Assembly: GCF_036324505.1 (NCBI RefSeq)
Contig: NC_086354.1
Coordinates: 4,581,217-4,645,216, forward strand
From: Eleginops maclovinus
Taxonomy: Eukaryota > Chordata > Actinopteri > Perciformes > Eleginopidae
Direction of reading: 5' to 3'
Length of the DNA: 64,000 nucleotides
This document shows, in pieces, positions 54,926-64,000 of the stretch (position 1 is the stretch's first letter; each line of letters starts with the position of its first letter). The notes below the pieces were generated by a model. The model was not told the DNA's origin. It was given only the letters and a program-made list of their open reading frames with translations, and ran no database searches. The position numbers and the translations under genes are program-made.

Positions 54926-55779
54926 ATGAGAAGATATCTTAATTACATTGCAGCAATGTAGTAAGGTGCTTTTTGTGTTAGTGTGACAGATCAGCTTTAG
55001 CTTTGGCTCTGCCAGGTCAATTAACGGCCTAATCTTCTGCTTCACTGTGAATGAACACTTCCACTAACATTAGCTGCTGCTATGATCTAAAAGTTTTAAA
55101 ACAGTGTTAGGATGTATGGATTCAAAGAAACATGGAACACTTGTGCCTTTTGTATTTCTAACAGAAAACATTCCACTGCTGCATTTCTGTCCTAGCTTCA
55201 ATCGAAATTCTTCCTGTGGAAGAGAGAAACAGGAATTTCTGTGTCCCTATTTTTGTAATTATATTAGTGGACCATGCGTGAAAGAGCAAACATTGCATTA
55301 CTTAAAAAGAGAATAAAAGCATGTCTGTGTCCTTTGATGCAAGCGTTCTCATAATATGACTTTCTTTTTTACTTAAATGAAAGAGTGACACTGTTTAACA
55401 TCACTTAGGTACTGTGCATGACTGATAATATTTAATGACTTAAAGCAATTGAATGAATCAACATGAATCAATGAGACACTTGCTGCTGTGATGACTTTAT
55501 TATAGTGATAAGTGATGATTAAGCTATTCATTTTCATACAATATTTTTCTGAAACTGTTTACAGCTGTTGTATATGTATTTTTAGTAACAAATAAAATGA
55601 ATAAATGCAAATAATAGAATAATTGTTCTCCTAAATATGCAAAAAAAAGAGCAATTTATTTTAAGGGAATATGTTTTTAAAAATTGTAATACAATATTAG
55701 TCTATTTCAATAAAATGTTGTAGTGCTTGTGTTTGCTCTGCAGAACTCTCATTACATTTCCCAATAAATCTGGATCTTA

Positions 55780-58700
55780 AACCACTCTTGCGTGCTTCGT
55801 GGGGGGCTGACCTTGGTCACACTTTTTCAGCCAAGACTTACTGATCAATTATGGGCTTTCCCAGCCTCCTCGCTGCCTGGCATATGGGTGCTTAAAGGCG
55901 CGAGAGTGGAGGAGAAAGAGGGGTATCATTTCATGTGGAGATCAGGGCCCATAGGCAGTGAATGGGTGGATTTAGGGGGGACTGTGAATGAGGAGAGGGG
56001 GTCCTCGCTTGTACCAAAGAGAAAAGATCTCCCACAGATCAGGGAAGAGCCTTTTTGGGAATATTCATGATGAGGATGAGGAGGCATCATGAATTCATGT
56101 GTGTCTCCTCGGATCATCTTTTCAGTAAACACTGATGTGTACAGAGCCAGGATGTCTTGCTTTGCTGTCCGTGTTTGCTATGTAGTTTGGTGGATAGTGT
56201 TGCCTCTCCACAAAGCAATATGGGTTTTTGTGTACTCTGCTGTATTCCTTTTGTGCTTCTAGAGCAACAGATGGAGGGTGGTGCAGAGACATAAAGAAGC
56301 TAAAACACACAGCCTTTCTTCCTCACAGCCAGCTACTCGCTCAAAAAGATTTTCTCAAGCTTGTGCTCAGACGTGTGCTATTTCAAACATGTTAGACTTC
56401 ATCTCCTTTCTCTCTTGGCCATACGTTTTTTTGTCTGAGTTGTGTACTTTCAAGATTTGGGCTTATGCACACAGGCTTTGTTTACTGTTTCTTTAGTCAC
56501 TCCTGCAGAGTGAACACACCCACTTAGAATAGGTTGTAGAGGCACAGCCACTGTTGCAAACTTTAGCGCACCAACATTTAAGATGCTGTATCATTGTATC
56601 TTTTAGCAAACATACACACACTTTGGCTTATCCTTCATTGAGTCTGCACACAGATGCCAATTTGCTGCATTCTCTCTGAAGGTTGTTGGACCATCGTTGT
56701 GATTTATAGTCGAGACACAAGGCCAACCTGATGCTCACTTACGGTTGGCCTCATTTTACAGATGACACAAAGGCACCCACGTCTGGTAAAAGGTCTGTGA
56801 CCCACCAGACGGTCACAAAGACCTTCTCCTCCCTTCTGTCCCCTAAGCATGGGCTCCGTCCCCTGGCCTTCACGCAGTCTCCGTCCCCCTTCCTTTATCA
56901 GTCCTTCCAGGCCTGAATGGGCTCTGTGGTTGGTCAATAAATTCAGTGATTCAGGGGGTGGACAGTTGCAGCCGTGTTAACGTTTGTTCACAGGCTTGTC
57001 GGAGGGATGGGCCCCGCCCTGCAGCTCTTTGTCTCCCGTGGTCCCTCAACAGGTTAGAAGTCAATGGAGGGCCTTGTGCGGAGGTGGCAGGGGCATGGAT
57101 GGAGCCGCCTCTCACATGGCGTTCACACAGGGGGAGGACGGGCCCAGATCACTGTGACACTTGTTAGCGTGGGGCCACACAGCACTGCCGGGTTGCCTCT
57201 CTGGCTCTCCCTCGAGGGCCCGTGCGATATTCAGCGCTTTACACAAACTAATGGTTGAGGCTGCAGGGTTGCAAGATGATCTGCACTCAGAGGCCTGCAG
57301 CGAGCGCACTGAAAAGAAGTGCACAAGAGTATCTTACAATCTCAGTTTACAGATCAGACTCACAATAAAAAACCAGGTCAGGTCTTCATTTGGTCCACAA
57401 TCTGCAGTTTAAATTTATAATAGAACAGCATTATAATGCACTTTTGTGGCCCCTGAAGGTGCCGCACTGTTGCTGAGTTATAGCCGCTTTCTCAGGCTCA
57501 GTCAGGGCCAAAGCATGGGAACAGCCACAGTGGGAAAAAAGAGACAGAGAGAGCCATAGATAGAGCAACACACAAACAGAGGAGGGCTTTAGGAGACAGA
57601 AAGCAGTGGACAGAAAAAGACGCACAGAGACTGAAGAGGGACTTAGAGCCATGACTGAAGCCTAACTGTCATGAGAAGATGAGAGTTGCCATGGCCACCC
57701 AGGAGCCACCCAGCAAGCATGTGAGCAGGGGAGTCCCGGGGGCCAGGGGCCTGGGCCCGGGCTGGTGGATCACATGCACTAACCAGGGATTATGTGCATA
57801 AGCGATGAGCGCTAAGCCGGCAGGTGAAGAAGGGAGGCCCCGGCACAAGGAACGCGCCATCCCTCAGGACAGCTCCCCCCGTAAAGAGCAGGGACTTTTC
57901 CCCAAGTGAGGCTGATCTCCCGTGTGAAGGGGACTCAGCCAGAGGTCCTCGAGTGCTGAAAGGGCATCCCCCAGGCTGCTTTCACAGTGTAAGTGGCCAA
58001 AATGCTGGTCTTGTGAGTCATCTTGAGTAGCAAGAATGGGCCATCTTCACATTCATAAATCCCAATGCAAACACACTCATGGATATGGACTAAGCTTGGA
58101 TGAGGATAAGCACCGCATGGCAGTGCATCAGCAGGGCACTTGTTGAAGCTTTTAGGCCCGCCGCTGATACGAAACATCTAGGCGATGTTTTTGTTCCATC
58201 AGAAAGACAAAGATTTAACTTAGCCAATAGCTAACTTAACCTTACAGTGTAAGAAAGAGAGTAACCATAAGGAAATGTTAAAAGTGATAAATACATAGTT
58301 GAATTAGTAAAAGTGATAAATGGTCGCAATAGTTAGCTAATAGGTATTCAAAGTTAATGATATACTGTCAAAATTATAATAACCTCAAAGTAAAGGTAGA
58401 TAAAAGGAAAATATAAACTCGAGCAGAGTTAGTTAAAATAGGAAGCTATGGAATAAATAGTTATGGAGAGTTAGCTTAAAGTACTGTGAACAGTTCAAAT
58501 AGTTAGCTTAAAGTTAGCTACAAAACTATGGAGTACAGTTCAAATAGTTCAATAACTGTAAGGGACAAACAGTTAAGCAGACAAAAAAAAGTTAGCTATA
58601 GCTACATTATGACAGGTTGTTCCATAGCAACACATCTCATACCTCAGGCTTTACTCAGTCAGTCTTAACATTTACCCTATGCAACAGACGCTAAAACAAG

Positions 58701-60640
58701 ACAAGTCTGCCAAGAATGCTACTAAACTACGATTAAGATCTAGACTATGTTTTCTGTAAAATATTAGTTTTCTGCCGGTAGACTACCATTTACGCTTACT
58801 AGATTTATATTTAGATCTTCTTAGAGCCTATATGGGTATTTATTGATTATGAATGATTGTTACAACCCTGTTCTGTAACCTCATGATAATAAAGGTTTTT
58901 ATGATGGCTTGTTCATATGTATTGTGCCTGAATCTCCGTCCTGTTTAACCTTGCACTATGTTATGGGCAGGAGCCTCATTTTTAATCCAGAATCAACAGG
59001 TTGTTTTGCTGCAGGGAATCAATGCTCATAATGTCCATGGCCTGACAGGAATGTGTTTGAACCTTGCTGGCACAAAGAAATCACATTCCCATGGTCAAAA
59101 GAGAGAACATAACAGTTAACCAACCTCCCCCAACACCTTTTCAAGACGATAGTATCCCTGAACATATTAACATGTAAATACACTTAGATACTCTGACAAT
59201 GCATTGAAATGCATATAATCTACATGCTAACTAGTGCTTTAAAGACTTTCCATTGCTGAATGTGGTCTGGAAACACTTTCATGTCTGGGTTTTAAAAATT
59301 AAATGTGAGGCCTCTCTTAGAATCTCTTAAAGCGTTTTTCAATTTGATGAGGGATAAGGCGATGACTGGGATCCCTTTTCAAAGGACGAGACCCAGAGTT
59401 CAATAAGACTTCAGTCTCATTGCCTTTGCCTCCTAGTTGAAGATCTAAATGCTGGCTTTAAAAAAAAAAAAGGAAGAAAGAACCCACCACGTTAGGTGAC
59501 AGATGGCAGGTTGTTATTCTGAAATACCAGTTGCTATGGTCCCCTTTTCCTCCGCAGCTTCCCTTGCCACAGCATCCTCTCATGGTGTACTGACTTGGAA
59601 TAAGCTGACTTGAAACTTCTCAGGTTGTTGTTGACAAACATGAGCCTAGATGAGTCTCCTAATCTCCCGCTCCTTTATCCGCTCTTTATTGCCGTATAAA
59701 CAGGGCTGAATGCGCTAAAAGAAACTAAACCTCTGTTTTCAGCCTTCTCTTATCTCACACAGGGTTTAATCTAATGCCCTCTACCCTTTTTACATCTCTG
59801 CCTCCACTAAATTCGACCATATTTTTGATTCAGCACGTCACCATGACGACCAGTTATTTCCCATCCTTGAGCCCCCCCCTGGCTCCAGCTTCTCTTTTCC
59901 ATTGATACCGCTGCCTCCCCCTTCGCCTTCTTTTTTTTTGTCCAAATAAAACAAAGCACAGAGTGAATGCGCTCTGAGGTAGGTAAATGTATTCAGTGAC
60001 ATCAGCCAGGACGAGTCTATTCTGCCGGATTCCTGTACCACTTGTTTCCAGCCTTGTCTGGGGGCCGGACACTCTGTTGGGCCCTTTGTCCCACGTGTAT
60101 TCCACACAGGCCCGCAATTAATGGAAGCCTTGTCTAAGGCTTCTGGAGCAGAAACTGCTGTTGGGGAGGGGGACAAAAGGCAGGCAGACCCGGGGGCTGG
60201 GAGTTGCTATGGGAGGGACCCCCCTTCCATCTTTAAGGGGGGATTCAAAGGGAGAAGGAGGGACGGAGAGCGAGCTGAGCGCTGGATGAGATGTTTAAGT
60301 GATCCCCTCTGTCTGTGCCCTCCCCTCCTGGCCTGAGATGTTTTCATACCAGCAGTTGAAAGGAGAACCTTCACAGGGTTTGGTGATGAGGATGCTCATT
60401 TCACTGCCCGGTGCTGGTGGCTGGGTGGAGGAGAAAGTGGGGGCCACAGCTTTCGGACCAGGTGGAGATGGAGAGGAGCCTGCCGAAACACTCTACCTAC
60501 TGCAAAATAAAATTACTCGATGAAACCATGCAAGCTGTGAAATAACTTGCTAGAAGGAAGTCACAGATTACCAGATATAAGAAAACTTTCTACTCTAATA
60601 AAACTGAATTTTTATTAATGAGATGAACAGAAAAATGTAC
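55780..60640. other. Intergenic region without a recognised gene
   Basis: No frame here resembles a known protein and no exon chain could be built. Less AT-rich blocks (about 55800-56060, 56960-57300, 57640-58000, 59870-60500) alternate with AT-rich ones. Around 58230-58600 short phrases recur (AAAAGTGATAAAT at about 58279 and 58309; GTTCAAATAGTT; AGTTAGCT), suggesting decayed local duplication. About 59520-59760 looks compositionally like a conserved noncoding element but this is not demonstrated. Confidence 0.4.
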
Positions 60641-61090
60641 TTAAATGGGCCATATTATGCTTATTATAAGTATTTATTCAAATGTTGTGCTTCAACTGTG
60701 ACATGTCTCCATGCTTTAATGTTCAAAAAGCTCTTTATTTTTCTCATACTGCCTGTGCTGCAGCACCTCTTTTCACCCTCCGTCTGAAACCAGAACCCAG
60801 TCTGCTCTGATTGGTTAGCTCTGTTGTGATTGAGCAAAGGTTAAAGATGTCCCGCCCCTTATCATGTACAATGTTTTGGAGTGCTAGCCAATAGAATTGA
60901 GTGTTACATAATGATGTCATTATTTTATGGAAACAAACAATGGAGTCCAATGCAGGTGTTTCAGGGGGGCGGAGAGATACTCCCTCTGCAGGGAACACAG
61001 GGGTCTCTAGACCTTGTGCATGCACAAAAACCTGTTTAACACACTACAAGAGAGGGAAACCCCAAAAAGCATCATCAATATTGAACTTTT
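60641..61090. mobile_element. TTAA-type MITE, copy D
   Basis: Starts TTAAATGGGCCATATTATGC and contains the family blocks GACATGTCTCCATGCTTT, TGTTCAAAAAGCTC, ATACTGCCTGTGCTGCAGCA, AAAGATGTCCCGCCCC and CAGGTGTTTCAGG. The right end, after AAACCCCAAAAAGCAT, has decayed. Confidence 0.75.
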
Positions 61091-61572
61091 TACTTTACCA
61101 CATTTGTCTGACATCATCTAAAGTTACTTTTTAAAATGTTTATTTCGAATGCTTGTGATAAACTGAAGGATGACAAAATTCGTAGATTTTCATTTAGATA
61201 AATGTTTGCTGGGTCACTGCCAAAGAAGGCACAGCCTATGGGTGATACAATTATAAATCAATTAAATAATTAATTATTCATACATTTGTAGTATATTATC
61301 ACCTATATGTGGACTGCTGAGTCTACACGTCCTCCTTCACAGAATGAGAACCCACCTGTTTCAACTGCAAGTTGGCCAATAAACCTAAAAATAATACTAA
61401 TGCTGTAGTAGTGTAGCTCATTTTAAGTGAATACATGCAGGTTTCCTGTTGTCATGAGTTTGTATCTTACGTTTTTTTTGCCCTTATTGTGAGTCACCTT
61501 AACCCTTAAATGAGCAACTACAAATAACTATTTTGTTTTATTTTCTACATTACAGCCATATTACAATGTTAT

Positions 61573-61760
61573 CCAGAATCAGAATTTGCCAGAAGTTTAT
61601 TGCCAGGTACATTACAAGGAATTTGATTTGATGTGTGGTGGTTCAAAAATAAACAATCTAAGAAAATAAGTTGCAGTAGTAGGTAAAAAATATAGCGATA
61701 ATAAAATAAGTATTTTTAAGAAACTATTTAGCATTAAAAAATAATAAAGTCAAACGACAA
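61573..61760. repeat. Teleost dispersed repeat fragment (AGAATCAGAAT type)
   Basis: AGAATCAGAATTTGCCAGAA, then GTTTATTGCCAGGTA and ACAAGGAATTTG follow the order of a common fish repeat. The remainder is AT-rich and decayed. Related to 32722. Confidence 0.45.
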
Positions 61761-61918
61761 GTATTTACACCAAAATTTAAATTTAAATATCAAGAACCTT
61801 AAAAGCTAAAAAAAACTAAAAATCACTATTACATATTAATATACCCCTAGTACACCATTATTCCACCCACATTCCACCCCTTTTACAATATTATTCAACG
61901 TGTATTGCACTGTAATAA

Positions 61919-62000
61919 AACCCATATTACACCCATATTACACCCATATTACACCCATATTACACCCATATTACACCCATATTACACCCATATTACACCC
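61919..62000. repeat. 11-bp minisatellite (ATTACACCCAT)n
   Basis: Seven to eight near-perfect head-to-tail copies of ATTACACCCAT. Diverged copies continue on both sides (about 61845-62180), with phrases such as CACATTACACATTAATACACC broken by changes. It is AT-rich, noncoding and without spacers. Confidence 0.9.
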
Positions 62001-62179
62001 ATGCAACACATTAATTACATTGTTATTACCCCCACATTACACATTAATACACCAACAATATATCCATGTTACACTGTTATTTTACCTATAATAGACTGTT
62101 ATTAGACCCATATTACAGCCGTGTAACACCAATATTACAACCAAATTACATTGTCAGTAAACCCATGTTACACATGGGC

Positions 62180-64000
62180 AGGCTGGTAATTGACTGTATC
62201 TCCCGGGATACAAAAGACATTTAACGTTTAAATAAAAGCGTTAGCTAAATTAAATGTGATGTGTAATGTAGTATGTAGGCGTCTCCTGGTGCCTCATGGT
62301 AATAAAAACAACATTAGTTAATATGAGTTAAACCGAATAACGACCTATCTGACAATATGCTATGTTTGGATCAGAGTTTAGGCTAAGGAAAGACTCTGAC
62401 CTTAACATTTAAGTCAAAACCCAAACATATTTATGTATCCCTGTCCCTGTTTTCCTCAACTTTCCCGTTTGTTTTGAGTCACACGCCATACCTTGATATC
62501 CTCCCAACCCTTCCTCCTAGGGTTCCCACACTGATAGAGATCAGGGCTGCCTATAAACCTCGTGTCCACAGCACCATCCGCACAATAAAGGCTTGTTTGT
62601 GGCGGAACAGCAGGCGCGGTGAAAACCGCGCTGATAGGATGTAATTTATTGCTACGAGGCCTCTTCTCCTGTCATCTGCCATTAACACATCCTAAGGCTG
62701 TTTCAAAGGAGCATCTTGTTAAAACACGCAGTGAGAAGATTCACTTTATGTGCTCCCAGGAGAACAGTTGGCCATACAGATAGAGCAGCATCACTATCCC
62801 ACTGCATGTACCTCCTCTTAAATGTCTTTGTCTTCTATTACCAGAGAGCAACACAAAGTGGTAAATATCTACACTGATAGCCACTTATCTGGCTGGGGGT
62901 TTGACTTGATTTCACTTGACTTGACTCAGGTCAGGAAGCCGCTGGTGCTTGAAGATGTGTCGCTCACAGAGAAGAAGCCGGGGATGCTGACCTGGCTTCT
63001 GGGGTCATTTCACCTCTGAGGATTTAGGAGCTTTACAGAGACGTTTAAAGTCTATCAGAGAGGATAGAGGCAGCCGATGATAAACCAGAGGCCACACAGT
63101 TAAGACAATTAACCATATAGATCTTGATGTGTTGCTACTGTTACTCTTTGAGAAAAAAGATAAAGCAGTGAAATCATTGGTATAAAATTGAGGGATTGAA
63201 CTGATTATATAAAGTCAATTAATCAATTCAGCCATTTATGGACAAAAGAAAAAAAATATATAGAGATTTTTCTTGAAAGATTTAGCAGATTTAAAACTCA
63301 TATCTGTTAACATAGGATTAGGATAGAGTCTTATTTTCGCTCTTCATATGCTTTGAGCTCTTTAGCTGTGTGTCCTGTGCTAACAGACGAAGTGTCAGAG
63401 TTCACGTCAGCTGAGGACAGCTGAGTGTGTCTCAGATTTTCTTCTTCACTGGACATCAGGCCCGGAGTGTGTCAGAGGACGAGGTCTGACGCATTCACTG
63501 ACCCCCGAGAAGTGTGTGTGACTAACACACACTGAGAGAAAGAACCTGTACCATTTGTAAAGACTGAAGTAAGTTGTCTTGACGGCTTTTATGATATTCA
63601 ATTTCAACATCATGGGAAAACAAATCCTGATGTCCTGTTGCAGAAACAGCACAGTTTTAAGACAAACGTTAAACAACATAATTAAATTGTCAAATAATCT
63701 CACAGCCATAGATTTGGGTTTACTTAAAACATAATAGCAAAAGTGACGAAAATACATGTGGAATAGCTTCTTTGTTTGCTGTACATCTGAAATCAATGTA
63801 TTTGTTGGTGAAAAAAAGCTACTTGAAAACATTTTAATAGTAGTTTTTTAGTGAAGAGTAGCTTTTCTCCAGTGTTTTTTTTATATCCTATAATAATACA
63901 GGATACACTTTTGATTCATCATATTTTGTATTAATAATCTACAGTAAATGGCTTGAAAGAACAGAGGGTTACCTGATTGTCACTGGTTCCAATCCCGATA
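62180..64000. other. Intergenic, no gene recognised; possible conserved noncoding block
   Basis: No exon chain was recognised. The segment at about 62530-62770 is less AT-rich and free of visible repeats, with CGCGGTGAAAACCGCGC (an inverted CGCGGT/ACCGCG pair) and homeobox-like TAATTTATT; it could be a regulatory element. The last 40 bases contain GGTTCCAATCCC, like a polymerase III B box, so a tRNA-derived SINE may begin at the right edge. Confidence 0.3.

Larger units (their letters stand above)
53802..55780 (+). other. atp13a3: atp13a3 3' UTR and candidate polyadenylation signals
   Basis: Sequence after the TGA at 53799-53801. AATAAA occurs at 55312, 55591 and 55763, so the transcript may end near 55.33, 55.61 or 55.79 kb; which is used cannot be told here. 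The interval contains a trinucleotide repeat (53871-53965) and an inverted copy of a dispersed repeat (about 54740-54925). Confidence 0.5.

Noticed and set aside
55792..56070. 92-codon frame downstream of atp13a3
   Set aside because: No family resemblance and no exon partners; ordinary for a less AT-rich stretch.
59838..60523. Several 70-110 codon frames on both strands near 60 kb
   Set aside because: Overlapping frames on opposite strands reflect lower stop density in GC-richer DNA; no motif recognised.
61905..62105. Direct repeats that might suggest a CRISPR-like array
   Set aside because: Units are 11 bp, head to tail, without spacers, in a vertebrate genome; a minisatellite.

Overview
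The window comes from a vertebrate nuclear genome, almost certainly a teleost fish. The evidence is short exons with GT-AG junctions in long AT-rich introns, proteins closely resembling vertebrate families, and fish-type repeats: a BEL/Pao element, hAT and Tc1-like MITEs, and a TTAA-flanked MITE family. I cannot name the species. There are no operons, CRISPR arrays or rRNA genes.

Layout. (1) 1-8.3 kb is repeat-rich: a dead non-LTR retrotransposon (about 190-1660), one copy of a ~400-bp dispersed repeat (1690-2090), and a complete BEL/Pao LTR retrotransposon (2162-8326). That element has two visually identical 415-bp LTRs, a CATCA target-site duplication, a tRNA-Phe primer-binding site and an uninterrupted 1759-residue Gag-Pol. 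(2) 9.0-17.7 kb, minus strand, carries 14 coding exons of a glycerol kinase 5 gene (gk5). The last ~100 codons are not found, so the BEL element probably lies in a gk5 intron and the terminal exons lie left of position 1. (3) 17.7-18.6 kb is a head-to-head interval with an NRF-1-type site, probably a bidirectional promoter. (4) 18.6-28.7 kb, plus strand, is a 16-exon nucleolin-like gene (600 codons, four RRMs). It lacks the usual acidic tracts and the RGG tail. (5) 29.4-53.8 kb, plus strand, is a complete P5B-ATPase gene, atp13a3: a probable noncoding first exon plus 32 coding exons, 1240 codons. It includes an 18-nt microexon and one GC-AG intron. (6) 53.8-64 kb is the atp13a3 3' UTR followed by intergenic DNA with MITEs, minisatellites and a few less AT-rich blocks that might be conserved noncoding elements.

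The three host genes are functionally unrelated: a sugar-kinase-family phosphotransferase, a nucleolar RNA-binding protein and an endolysosomal polyamine-transporting ATPase. Exon boundaries were worked out by hand from splice signals, reading-frame continuity and remembered family sequences, so single boundaries may be off by a few bases. I found no obviously new multi-gene system. The best leads are the apparently young BEL element beside or within gk5, the divergent nucleolin-like protein, and a long near-perfect palindrome in an atp13a3 intron.
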